Assembly (NCBI RefSeq): GCF_048544455.1
Contig: NC_133536.1
Coordinates: forward strand, 200,077,325-200,141,324
Length of the DNA: 64,000 nucleotides
Source: Silene latifolia
Lineage: Eukaryota > Streptophyta > Magnoliopsida > Caryophyllales > Caryophyllaceae
Direction: 5' to 3'
The position numbers were made by a program, and so were the translations under genes. Within the stretch, counting starts at the first letter, position 1. Every line of letters starts with the position of its first letter. Shown here in pieces: positions 11,848 through 23,430 of this stretch. The notes beneath the pieces are model-generated. The model was not told where the DNA came from. It searched no databases and saw only the letters and a program-made list of their open reading frames with translations.

Positions 11848-12145
11848 ACTGTCTTGTTGTTGGTCTTATTACTGTATTACTCCGAATTATTATTATTCCA
11901 TTCCGTCTCAATTATTTGTTTACCTTCTTTGTGAGCGAGGGGTATTTTAATCAAAAGGTAAACAAATGATTGAGACGAGTAAGTGTTATAATTATACTGT
12001 CTTGCTGTTGGTCTTATTACGGTATTACTCCGTATTAGTATTACTGATTACACATTCCGTCTCAATTATTTGTTTAACTTGTTTGTGAGCGAGGGGTATT
12101 TTAATCAAAGGTAAACAAATGATTGAGACGGAGAAAGTATTATTC
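11848..12145. repeat. Tandem duplication of a Stowaway-type MITE and its flank
   Basis: Two direct copies of about 148 bp (11848-11995 and 11996 to about 12145) start ACTGTCTTG. Each contains one small MITE with inverted ends CCGTCTCAATTATTTGTTTA, and the second keeps a GAGACGGAGAAAGTA end. These are Tc1/mariner Stowaway-like ends. The pair lies just upstream of the F-box start codon and would fall within its promoter or 5'-UTR intron. Confidence 0.7.
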
Positions 12146-12186
12146 TATTTTGATAATGACAGTCTCACTTGTTGTTACTGGTTTAG

Positions 12187-13428
12187 ATGGCCGTCGATTG
12201 GTCTACCCTGCCTCTCGAACTTGTTGCTGACATTGTACTAAAGTTACAAACTTTCCAAGATTTTATCAACTTTTCTGCTGTTTGTCGTTCCTGGAATCGT
12301 GTTTCGGCCTCGATTAAGCACCTGTGGAGGGTTAAACCAGAAGTACCATGGCTTTTACTTGCTGAAAACACTCAAGATAATCCTGATTGCGTTCGGAAAA
12401 TCTTTAATCTTAATGAAAATAAGAGTTATAGTTTGAATCTTCCAGAGACGTTTGGAACAAGGTGCTGGGGTTCAGCTTATGGTTGGCTTGCACTCGTTGA
12501 CCGCAACTTTGACATTCAATTGTTTAATCCAATCAACAAAGGTTTCCTTAGTTTCCCAAATGTAGGACTTTTACATACCAATAAAGACGATGAAACTGAT
12601 GTTGGAGAAGGTTATATCTCATGGTTCTTGAGATGCTTTGTGGTTAGACTCACTGTGCTCAAATTATCTCTAAATGGTCAAAGTGAGTATGTTATCGTCA
12701 TAATGTATGATAATCATGAGGTTATGGAGTCCCTAGCTTTTGCTAGGCATGTTGATCAATCGTGGACAACAATATCGCTGAAGGAAATAGGAGAGACTAT
12801 GGTGGTTGATATGGTAGCCATGGATGATAATTTATTTGCTTTGTGTGATGATGGTTCAGTCATATATTGGGAGGTTAAAGATTTCAACGACCTTAAACTT
12901 ATAAAACCCCAATATTATTCCCCAACGGCTCGTGTGGAGATCTTGAATATCTTGCATGTCTTGTTTAGACAAGTAAATTCACTTTATATGGTAGCAACTG
13001 GTAGGGATCTCCTAATGGTGTTACGTTTCAAAAATGAATGTTCCAAGTCAGATGATTATTCAGATGATTCATCAGATGATTCTTATGATGAAGATGACGA
13101 CATTTTTTACAAAACAATTGGTTTTCAAGTATACAAACTGAAACTTGAAGACAAAAGATGGGTGAAAATTGATGATTTCGGAGAAGTGGCATTGTTTGTA
13201 GGAGGGAGCTCTTCTATGTGTGTGTCTGTGGAATATGCTCAAGGATTACAACGTAATTGTATATATTTCACGGATGATGAGTATGAGCTTTGGCGGTTGC
13301 CAAAGGAGCATGGTGGACATGATATGGGTGTTTATGACAACAAAGAAAACAAAATATGGCCATTTTATAAAAGAGAGGACATGCATTCGTTATATTGTCC
13401 GCCTATCTTTTTTATTCCCCAATTTTAA
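12187..13428 (+). CDS. F-box protein with DUF295/KIB1-4 beta-propeller domain
   Basis: A single-exon 413-residue coding region. Residues ~5-42 form an F-box (LPLELVADIVLKL through CRSWNRV), which in the family binds SKP1 and joins the protein to an SCF ubiquitin ligase. Residues ~60-400 match the DUF295/KIB domain, thought to hold the substrate. Near residues 285-307 is an acidic Asp/Ser run, expanded slightly relative to the left copy. The start codon is preceded directly by TTTAG, suggesting an upstream 5'-UTR intron (possible donor near 11765). The gene converges with the HAD gene on the opposite strand, whose stop is about 430 bp away. It is intact and nearly identical to the truncated copy at the window start. 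The substrate is unknown. Confidence 0.9.
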   Translation: MAVDWSTLPLELVADIVLKLQTFQDFINFSAVCRSWNRVSASIKHLWRVKPEVPWLLLAENTQDNPDCVRKIFNLNENKSYSLNLPETFGTRCWGSAYGWLALVDRNFDIQLFNPINKGFLSFPNVGLLHTNKDDETDVGEGYISWFLRCFVVRLTVLKLSLNGQSEYVIVIMYDNHEVMESLAFARHVDQSWTTISLKEIGETMVVDMVAMDDNLFALCDDGSVIYWEVKDFNDLKLIKPQYYSPTARVEILNILHVLFRQVNSLYMVATGRDLLMVLRFKNECSKSDDYSDDSSDDSYDEDDDIFYKTIGFQVYKLKLEDKRWVKIDDFGEVALFVGGSSSMCVSVEYAQGLQRNCIYFTDDEYELWRLPKEHGGHDMGVYDNKENKIWPFYKREDMHSLYCPPIFFIPQF

Positions 13429-13857
13429 ATTATTGTCTTTCATTGTCAAGTCGAATAACACTCCCTAAGTCGGTGTTTGGTTTTCTGTATTTTAAGTATT
13501 CATGTTTTAATAATTTTGCAACTATATTCCCTACTGTGGAATACATCAATTTTACAGAATCTCAAATACTCCCCTATCATACATCCCAGCATAGAACATT
13601 TGATTCCGGAGTATATGCCGTGTTATATACACGCTTGACACGGAATCCCGTAGAAAAGGCTATATAAGTACACATGCTAGAAAATTGGGGAAAATGGAAA
13701 AGCGAAACAAAAGAGAGAATGTTTTGTTTAAACTTGTAATGTACCTGAAAGGCGATCCGGAACAATGTTTATACAGACATTCTAGTATTCTACTACAGAA
13801 CTAGCACGGTACAGGAGCAAATAGAAGTCGAGTTTGTAATTGAATCAGGCAACTGAA
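13429..13857. other. Convergent 3' flanks of the F-box and HAD genes
   Basis: The first ~130 bp match the 3' flank of the left F-box copy (about 1000-1157). The rest probably holds both 3' UTRs. No further gene was found. Confidence 0.5.
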
Positions 13858-16800
13858 CTAGAAAATGGTATCGGTAGTAAGCCTTCTTTTCCGGGGGCTT
13901 TTTTCAGCAATTTGCTTTTGCAAGTCCATGAAATTAGAGCCCTTGTGTGCAAATAATCTACGAAGATTTATCACTGAGAGCTCGCTGAAGCTACCAACTG
14001 CAAGATCAGCCTGCACTAAATCATATCTGCACAAGCCAACGGACACCAAATTTAAAAAAAAAAAAATCAATGGCGGAATCAATGAAAAGGGAGATTAATG
14101 CTTCCAGAGTTCCAGCAACACATGTTATTTAATAAAATCAATGAGAGGGCCAATGGCGAGCCAGAAATCGACAATTTCAGATATCAAATGGAATCAACTG
14201 ACAAATTTCGTGCATTTTCTATACTTTTGAACAAACGTTGCGAATTTTTTAATATCCTTCTACCCCTTCCTGGCCCTTTTAGCTCTCTCTCTCTCTGCAT
14301 CTACCAATGAAAGCGGTGATGCATTCTTTCTGCCACCATGCTATTCACTATAAACAATGAAGGGTACGAACTCCATATACCGGAATATCAGGTGCAAGTT
14401 TTCCTGCTCGATGTAGCTAGACTTCACCAAAGTTTCAACACTTACAAAACGGGTTACTTGAAATAAGCATAGTGGTATAAGAGACATACGCAGGGTGAGC
14501 ACCAATCAGAGCTATAGCCATCATCGTACAGTTGTGAGCAGCAGTGACGCCTCTTGGGTCATCCTCAAAGACCACACACTTTGAAGGCTTCCTATCCAAC
14601 TGCAAAGAAGTCATCAATGTGGAAATCAATCAACGTGCCTACGTTATCCAAGAAAACAGGCAACTGGATGTAGAGCGCATAAATGGGACATTGAGATAGT
14701 ACCATCTGTACAGTAAAATGGTAATCTATGCACAAATTTAGTACACCATGATTGTTTGGGTTAAAGTAAATCGAAAACGATCAAAATTAAAAATAGGGAT
14801 ATTCTCTCGTGTACCCCCGAACTTTTTCGTTTTCTATGGTGTACCCTCGTTTTTTGCAAAAAAACTGACCGACAATAATTCTCTGTTACGAGTTCAGAAA
14901 ACGGTAATTTTTTTTTCAAACCAATTATCTCGTCAAGGCCTTCAATTTGAAAAAAAAATTCACCGCTTTTTGAACTCGTAGCCGGTAGTTATCGTTGGTC
15001 AAACATTTTTTAACAAATAAACTTTGACCGACCATAATTCCGACTACAAGTTGAGACGTCGGTGAATTTTTTTTCAAACGGAAGACCTCTTAAAGACAGA
15101 CAATTTGGAAAAAAAGTTTTATCGTATTCTGAACTTGTAGCCAAGAGTTATTGACGGTCAAAGTTTTTTTGCATGAAAAGAAGGGTATATCATAGAAAAT
15201 GAAAAAGTTAAGGGGTACACGAGAGAATATCCCTTAAAAATAAAAGTTACACCTCTAAGTGGCTATAACATGGCAACTATGATTATCGAGTCTAGTTACA
15301 GCTTAATGTGATACATATTGTCCTAAATTAAAATTGGTGGATACACAGTTCAACAGTAAAGCATAAGTGAAGTATGTATCATAAGGAATTCTAACCTTCA
15401 CAGCAGCAGAGAGAAATCTATGTGCCATTGCCTCCATGCCATCTTCTTCACTCACAATTGCCTGTCAGGCCGATTATATGATTAATGGCTAGTGCAGATT
15501 TATCGTGCAAGTTCCCCAACAATAAAAAAAGTACTCTTTTTCAAAGGATAAGTTACACAAATACAAGCAATCTTTTTCAACAGACGAGTTAGCAAAAAAA
15601 ACCACTTTCATTTTCATACTAGCTTGGTATTCTTTCGGCCTTCATTACAATTTGTTTTCGCCTTTCAGCACTAAACAACAGGAAGTACCATGCTAAGGTA
15701 AATCTGTTACCTGAAAATATTTTTTAATTCTCATCCTCTCCAAGGCTTCAACCATGTTTTTCCTATCAAAACTTGAAACAATTGCGCAAGGTATACGAGC
15801 AGTTGATACTGCCTCCAGCCATTCTTCCAAGCCCTCCAAAGGTTTGTCAAGCTAAACACAATTACGTTATACGTTGTTAATAGTTATACCAACTTATATG
15901 GAAACAAGCACAAGCACAAATAATCCACAAGTTAAACCGCTTACCTTGAGAAGATTCTCATGATAAAATTGTGAAAGTTTAAGCTTCAAAAAATCCACGT
16001 CACTCTCTGATTTCTCCCAATTCAAAATCTGATAGAATTAAAGAGTGTTAAAACAATATTTGCTCATCAGCAGGATCATATTTTCTATGCGCAATTTTAT
16101 CATCCCTTTAGACACTATTTTGAACACACAATTTAAAGCACAAAACAACATTCGATCGTCCAGAAATCACCACAGTTCAGCGATTCTCTTGTGTAGTGGA
16201 ATATACACTACGGGAAAATGTACCCGGCTTTGTAGCCAGACATTCATATTTGCTCAGTAGACAGGCTTATTTAGCCAAGATCAATTAAAATACTAGATAA
16301 TGAAGGCGAAGAAAAAAAAAGAGGTGATTATTAGTTCTATAATGCTAGTTAACAGAAAATTTGAATGAATGCAACTATAAGAGGATATAACTAGTTATGT
16401 ATAAACCCCTGACAAGTAATTAGTAATATCAACAAGTATTCAACATGATGATAAATACGAGTATAGCTTAAGCAATTATCAGACCTTATTCAGCACATAG
16501 TCAGGGTCTGAGTAAAGCATCAGTCTTTGGGTACTAGCATCCTCAGGAAGTTCTTTTCCTGTAAAACAAGAAAGGAATGTCGTATTCACTAAACGACTGT
16601 ATCACATAATTGCATTCAAATGGTATTGTGCACAAAGTAATCATCTAGTGATCTAAAGCAGTGGTTCTATCACTTCTACGTCTACCGGGAAAGAGAGACG
16701 TCAAGGAATCAGCTTCATGCCTTCATTACAATTTGCAATAGAAATATTCACAGAATAAATCAATAATGCAGCAACTATCTCAGCCTGTCAGCCAACACAA

Positions 16801-19023
16801 AATACTATTCCCTTTCTCCCAATCATTTGTTTACCTTTGATTAAAATGCCCTTCACAAAGAATAAAAAAGGTAAACAAATGATTGGGACGAAGGGAGTAA
16901 ATTCCAACTGTCAACACCCTAGAGGCAGAAGAGTTAAACTAAGTAATATGAAAAGAAGTTTGTGAAAGAGAGCATCTAGTGATTTTAGTCACTCAGAGGA
17001 GACTGTGAAGGACGATAAATTGTGCAATGGTACGCCAAGTGGAGGTTCACTTATAACAGTAATCATCTAGAGATTTAAAACATTGAGTCTACATGAAAGC
17101 AGAGTTCTATACTTGATCAGTTGAGCTTGTTCGCATGCAAATGGAACTCTTCAGGATCCCAGCACAGAAAATGGACAAGACAACAGAAAAGTATGTAGAC
17201 TTACGTAAATCCTCTTCTCTCCTCAATAAAGGAGAGGATGAAAGGCACGAGTTTTCAACTAGAAACATAAAGAATAAGGATATGGCACATAGTCATTGAA
17301 TACCTTCTTCAGAAGCAAGCTGTCTCCACGCATTCAACTTCAATGCTCGAGTATCAGACTGAAAATATACAAGAAGCATTAGATTGAAAATAGAGGAAAG
17401 CAAGTATTTTTATCAAAACAGAATCACATTTAACACCATGTAGATAGTTCAGCACTCCATTCAAGTTGATCAGCTAATTAGCTATGGAACTCAGTTTCTA
17501 GCTAAGATAATGGGGTTCTAATTCAGCTTTCTCCTCCAAGTAGTTTTACGCAGTATGTATGTGAAATATTTTTCTTTTCAATAACTTTGTCCTAAATGTG
17601 AATTGTAGATGTGTATAGATATGACTAACAAAAGGCACGAGGAGTAGGCAACTACATGGAACCTTTCCTTCGGAAGAGACTCTTCACGGTTGCAACTTGC
17701 AAGAGAAACTCTACAGTTATTGTGCACGGATGTAGATTATCTCTGCATGCTACCTCAACTAAGCAAACAAAATGCAGTACCAATGCAAAATGAATTGTTT
17801 TAAACTAGTATGTACTTGCTAGTATAGTGTCCTTTCGAGATTACATAAATTCCAAACTTACTGATGAACTATCACTTCTGCACAATTTGTGGAGGCTACA
17901 CCTACAAGTATTCTATTTCACCCAACAACAACTGAAACGGCAACACAATGGTTCATATACAAAAGGCAACAGCATATGAAGAAAGCAGAAGGCTTTCAAA
18001 TGAACTTACCACGACATTATCCCACGAGAAGATAAGTCCAAATGCTTCATCCGGTTTCATTGCATAGCGTATTCTTTGAAGAAAGCCTTCTTGTAAACGG
18101 TCATTCAGAAAATCCTAACACAGACAAGGTAAATGCCATAAAAACATGACTATATGAGTCAATCACTGACCTAGGAAAGATTTTCGACCATAATTTAAAG
18201 TGTTCTCGTCTTAATATAAGCATTCAAGACGTATTTATTCATTCAAAGATTCATACCACATCGACTTTTAAAGGTCCATCCGGTCTAAAAGTTTCAAAAC
18301 CTTCTCCATATTCAGCTCCAATTGCCTAAAACCACAAATTACATCGTTTCAAATCGACCACAAATTAAACACATACCACACAATGAATTCCTAATGAAAT
18401 AATAACAAACAACAAGAACTCATCAAACTAGCCATAAAGCTCAAAACTTTCAGCTTCATACCATAAACTACCTAATCCATGAAAATCACAAACTTAAAAC
18501 AAAGCTAAAACCATACAAATTTCCAACCAAAACCCACTAAAATTCACATTAAAACACACAAATACAACTAAATTACATTAAAAAAAAATTAAAAAAAACA
18601 CTCACCTCTTCCATAAAAAATTTGCCAGGGAGGAAAGGAAGCCCATTTTGATCAAAACCACAAGCATTTCTAATCACTAAACGTCTTTTAATTTGATTCT
18701 GCCTGTTTAATCTCTGTATTAATCAAACAAAATAAAACCATATTCATAAATTCACCCAATAACAACAAAAATTATACTCCCTCCGTCTCAATCATTTATT
18801 TACCTATCTTATCCTACTCTTTATGTGCCGTATTTTAATCAAACGTAAACAAATGAGCGTGACGGATTGAGTACAACATAAAACCAAAAGAATAAAACAG
18901 AAAGATATAAATTACCGAGAATTTAAGGTTGTTGGAAAATTGAGACTCAAAAAACCCAGAAGAAGATGAAGGTCTACAAGAAGGAACTATAGCTGAACCT
19001 CTAATAATATTACAACACTCCAT
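13858..19023 (-). CDS. PYRP2: Chloroplast HAD phosphatase, PyrP2-like (5-amino-6-ribitylaminouracil phosphate phosphatase)
   Basis: Ten exons on the minus strand, all with GT/AG junctions in consistent phase: 18916-19023, 18606-18713, 18257-18325, 18010-18114, 17304-17358, 16485-16558, 15945-16028, 15711-15851, 15396-15461, 14490-14599, with an eleventh, terminal coding segment 13858-14026; 362 residues in all. The Ser-rich N-terminus (residues ~1-36) resembles a plastid transit peptide. The HAD fold runs from ~120, with motif II Ser at ~227 (CAIVSS), motif III Lys in RKPSKC and motif IV EDDPRG. The protein matches what I remember of Arabidopsis At4g11570 (AtPyrP2), which removes phosphate from the ARPP intermediate of riboflavin synthesis. 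Motif I reads FSWDNVVSDT, with Ser (~125) where most HADs have the nucleophile Asp. The introns host three MITEs. Exon structure is firm; the precise substrate is inferred. Confidence 0.9.
14796..15233. mobile_element. Mutator-like MITE inside a HAD gene intron, with internal foldbacks
   Basis: Inverted ends start GGGATATTCTCTCGTGTACC and extend about 80 bp. A perfect 9-bp target duplication, TTAAAAATA, flanks the element at 14787-14795 and 15234-15242. The interior contains two successive palindromic units (about 14866-15003 and 15024-15170), each running from GACCGACAATAA- or GACCGACCATAA-like sequence to its complement. The element lies in the intron between exons 14490-14599 and 15396-15461 and leaves the splice sites untouched. 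It has no coding capacity. Confidence 0.8.
16805..16897. mobile_element. Stowaway-type MITE in HAD gene intron
   Basis: A near-palindrome of ~90 bp, with CCCAATCATTTGTTTACC near the left end and its complement on the right, ending GAAGGGAG next to TA. This fits Tc1/mariner Stowaway elements, which duplicate TA. It lies in the intron between exons 16485-16558 and 17304-17358. Confidence 0.75.
18777..18871. mobile_element. Stowaway-type MITE in HAD gene first intron
   Basis: Starts CTCCCTCCGTCTCAATCA after TA and ends with a degenerate GACGGATTGAG before TA. It is about 95 bp, largely palindromic and non-coding, and shares the TTTGTTTAC-type arms of the other copies in the window. It lies between exons 18606-18713 and 18916-19023. 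Confidence 0.75.
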
Positions 19024-19559
19024 TTTTTTCTCTCTATAACCAACCCTTCTTTCTCAAAACAAATTCTGCAAAATCTTGAGTTTATTTTAATATATTTTAT
19101 TTTATTTTTGTTGGGAAAGGAATTTTTTATCCTCAATTATAAAATGGTCTGATATTTTTATTTTTATTTTTTGCTAATTTAATTAGTCATGTATTTCCCA
19201 CCTTTCCTTTATCTAGTCTTATTTTTAGTTTTTCTTGCATTAGAAAAAGGAATCATTGTTTTGATCAAGTGTAATATGCTTAGTGTGGTGTATATTGGGC
19301 TATGGCTAGAGTAAATATATGTTTGAAGTTTGAACATTTTTAAGTCTATGGCCCATGAATGTAAGTCCAACAATGTATTATCCAACACAATTACTTGGCA
19401 CATTTGTAGCCAACCTATGTTGGAAATTTTTTATTTTTGTTGAGGCGGGTTTTAGTTCGGATTTGGGTTGAATGAAGCTGAAAGAACGATTAACTTCTTA
19501 TGATAGAATCTAAGTCGATATGTTGTTAGTTTATTGAGACTAGGAGTCAATCTTTGATT
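19024..19559. other. 5' flank of the HAD gene
   Basis: AT-rich. The first ~150 bp should contain the 5' UTR and core promoter of the minus-strand HAD gene. A C/T-rich leader and T/A-rich stretches are present, but no single TATA box stands out. No gene was found. Confidence 0.4.
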
Positions 19560-22500
19560 TAAAAAACTTGATGGTATTTCACATTTAATTTTTCTCCGAA
19601 GTTAGTATACTGTTTGCTAGGGCCGATATAAGGAAATGCTCGGTGATTGCTAACATAATTAGCAAATATGAAAGAGCTTATGAACAGAAAATTAATTATG
19701 ATGAATCTGAAGTTGTCTTTAGCAAAAATGTGCATATTGCGATGACAGAAAATGTGAAGTCGGTGTTGGGAGTTCGTGAAGTCGAGAAACATGAGAAATA
19801 CATAGGCATACCCATTATCATTGGCGGATCTAAAAAAGTCGTGTTTGTCGACGTAAAGGATCATTTATAGGGAAAAAAACACAAGAGGGTCGAGGGTATT
19901 GATTGGAGTTGTTACCGGTCATCCCCACTTACATTATGAGCATGTTTATGACCCTGATAGTCTCATTGATGAGCTTTGTTCCATAATTGCTCGATTTTGG
20001 TGAGGCTCGAATGAGCCTCGAAGGAATATTGATCCATGGTGTGACACCCTCATTCATTGCGGAAAAATAAACACGTAATTCTAGAATAAAACTGCATGGA
20101 TATGTTTGTAATAGGTTCATTTGGGTAAAAACCTGTAATTTTTAAAACCTGAACCTGTTATAAAAGTATCCAAATGGGAAGGTGTCAAACATGCAAGGTC
20201 TAAAATAAATCTCATAATAAAATATCGCTAAAGTCGCGAAACAAAGTTATACAACCCAAATATGATAAAGGGAGACATATGTCCCTAAAAAGTATATAAC
20301 ATAAAAAGTGTTTAAGGGTCACAATAAAATAAAGTCAATCTAGGTCTCAAGGTTACTTTGCTCGCTAGCTCGTCCATGTACCCCATATATGCATCACCTA
20401 CCTGTCAATCGCATTTTATACAAATACGAAAGCCACAGTCAGTGGGGAGTAACTCCGAGTTCTCCCAGCCACGAAATGTCATAATTAATATAACATGTAA
20501 ATATAAGAATATGAATATGAATAACACATAGCCTTAGCATATAGATGCTAGACAATTGTACTCATCATGTGAACAACAATAAAACAACACATAGTCCTAG
20601 CATGTGAATACTAGACCGACTCATACTACACTATCATGTGAATCACATATCATCCAGGAATCCAAACTCTATCAACCATAGCCGGCTTGCATCTCACCTT
20701 CTATGATTCATAGAATCATCAAACAAGAAAGGACAATATATCTAGAGACAGGCATAAGTTCTTAGGACGGTCAATAGTCACTCTGTAACTCGAGTCTATA
20801 CCACGAGGTAAGGTAAACACCCTAGTCCTAAACCTGCGCAGACCTAGCGACATGCGGAAAATACCGCATCCAAGACCCATGATCACACACATGAGTGCCC
20901 CTAAGGAGTCCACCAAAGGGTTGGCTAGTACTTAAGCTGACCACATACTTCTACGAGTACGTCAGGAGGTCATGCCCTAACTTGGATATAAACCCACCAA
21001 GCTAAGACACAAAGGCTATTAAGCCGCAAACATACACTCGTCAAAGACTATAATGGCCTATCTATGACGAAGGCCGAAATACACACCTAGGACCTAGTCC
21101 CAGCTTGAATACTTTAGCCCACGCCAGACAAGACAAGTAGGACACCCAATTAACCATAAGAGGGCAAAGAGTCCAAACTTGCACACACAAATGATCATAC
21201 ACACCCTAGCATATGAAAGGCTATGCAAGAGCATATTCAGCTGACAATCCAACAATATCTCCAATATCAATAATAATCCAAATTCCAGCTAACCAACAGT
21301 ACCATAATCCATGAGAACAAGCTAAAATGGCAAAGAGGCAACAAGACTCAAGCATAAGACATCCAAAGCATCCAACAACCAACATGTGAAAAGACAATCA
21401 TACTCAAAGACAAATCCTCGACCCTAGTCCCGCGACGGGTCATCGGTCAAATCGAGGCTGACCGGTTTAAACCTAGTTTGACCAAACTCGTTCGGTCAAC
21501 TGCCCACTCGAGTCTTGGCCTACTTTGGCCCAAATCACAAAATTCATCACAATATCATTCTCATGCCATTTCCAATTTCTATCATGTGAAAGACTACTAA
21601 CATAAGAAAATATATTCCAACTTACAAAATAACTAATTCCACAAAATTCTCGCATAATAAACTAGCATAAATAACCGTCTCACACAAGGGTAAACTTTTC
21701 TATAAATTTTATCGATAAAACGACGCCATTTACTCATACGGACTTCGAATTGAGTGATTCAAGTGGCTAAACCACCTAATTTTTCGACGCCGTTCAATCT
21801 GTCATATTTTTGGAAACATTGGAAACCGTCTTGGTCTGGTACTGACGCGTTCCAGCCAAAACACGGACTTGTCACACCACATAATTCATCATCCAAATTT
21901 GTTCCAAACAATAATATACAAATGGGTAACATAAATTAAACATAAGCATACTCATCTTACTCCATTCATTCATTTATCAACAAGATCGTCTCAAACAACA
22001 ACAAACAACAACAAACAACAAATACAACTACTAATGTGACATTAATTCGTCGAGTAACTCGGAATAGTTACCTTAAGCTAGCAAAGAGACAAATAATAAC
22101 TTGAGAAAGCTTCTAAAACCCAAAATTACTCTTCATCTTCAACAACATATGAGTCACCTAACTCATCTTCAAATTCTTCACCTATAAGAACAACAAAAAC
22201 ACAATTATTAAGTTTAAATTCGAAACCCTAAAAAAAAGTGTCTTAAACAAAAATTGGGGGAAATGAAAATAAAGCTTACTAGTAGATGAAGGATGAAAAG
22301 AGGATTCCAAATATATAATTTTTATGCAAATTGGTGGAGAAATGAAGGATTTATGGTGGATTTAGGGATTGTAAGGAGGATTTTTAGTGGGTTTTTGGTG
22401 TTTGAGAGAAGGAGGAGATAAATTGAGTTATGGAGGAAATGAAAATTGGAAGAGGGGACAAATGGAGGGTAGGTGGCCAGCCAAAAACATGGGGAGATGG

Positions 22501-23383
22501 GTCATTTGTTTACGTTTTGGTTCGTTTCGACGGAAATTAGAAATATTCGTCGAACGCGATTTCCGAGAAAAGTAAAGTTCTTAAACACGATTTTACTAAA
22601 AGATTAAGTACTCATATACCCAATATCCAAACTCGTTTACCCAACGACCGTAAGAAATGGGAAAATCCCAATTTTACGACTTTTATCCGAAATCTATTTT
22701 AACAAAGGAAAATGTTTAAATATAGTTTAAATCACTTTTAAACATTTCTAAACTATCAAAAATGATTACATTTCTTCAAAATAAAATAAAGTTATATTTT
22801 ATCAAATAAATTTTATTTCAAATAAATTAATATTAAATTAAAATAGATTAAAATATTACTCTTAAAATATAATAAAGGTATTCAAATTTACGGGGTGTTA
22901 CACATGGGTTAAGTGAGGATAAACTTTGTTAGCCCATAGCAGCCGGGGGGATGAGTTTTCGAGATCTCTGGATCTTTAACCAAGTTTAATTCCAAAACAC
23001 TTAGACATTGAAGTGAGTGTGAGGGATAACTAAATGACATATGCATATTGGACATCGATTATTGGAACGCAGGTGCATACAAATGAGAGGCTCTCAAGGT
23101 CGAGTAAATTTGAAAGCCCGACTCGTCAATTACATACTTTTGACGGGTGTTGCACGGGGCCCAACTTGTTTGCGTGTGTCAACAGAAGTCGGCCTGACAA
23201 GCTGTACATCCCTCCTCGGTTCCTCCTGAGATATCTACACATACAATTGGAGATGAGCCACCTGATGGCCTTCGAGCTATCTTAAGAGAAGACTTGCTGG
23301 GAGTCGCATTCCCTCGATTAGTTTCTAGCTAGTTTATTTTATTTGTCGGGGATTTTTTCCCCTCTTTTGCACCAAAAAAAAAA
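19560..23383 (+). mobile_element. L1-type LINE fragment, 5'-truncated and split by a solo LTR
   Basis: The left part (about 19600-20034) encodes reverse-transcriptase sequence typical of plant L1: FARADIRKC, KINYDESEVVFSKNV, KHEKYIGIP and IARFW. It contains an in-frame stop after VKDHL. The right part (22908-23383) holds the decayed C-terminal region and a 3' end with CCCCTCTTTTGCACC followed by an A-run at about 23372-23383. The two parts join at CATGG, the target duplicated by the inserted LTR at 20040-22902. Much decay in the right part shows it is old. No endonuclease domain remains. Confidence 0.8.
20040..22902 (-). mobile_element. Solo LTR of a Ty3/gypsy chromovirus-like element
   Basis: The insertion starts TGTGACACCC and ends GGGGTGTTACA, giving TG...CA ends, and is flanked by a perfect 5-bp target duplication, CATGG (20035-20039 and 22903-22907). 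It interrupts the L1 fragment. The TGTAACACCCC end (minus strand) is typical of Tekay/Del-type gypsy LTRs. There is no primer site or coding sequence inside, and at 2863 bp it is a large LTR, so it is best read as a solo LTR left by recombination. Small open frames within it are chance. Confidence 0.75.
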
Positions 23384-23430
23384 ACAATTGGAGATGTAAT
23401 ATAAAAAGCAATAAGTATTAGGATATTAAG

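Noticed and set aside
19929-20120. Small minus-strand open frame crossing the LINE/LTR border
   Set aside because: It spans an insertion junction, so it cannot be a native gene.
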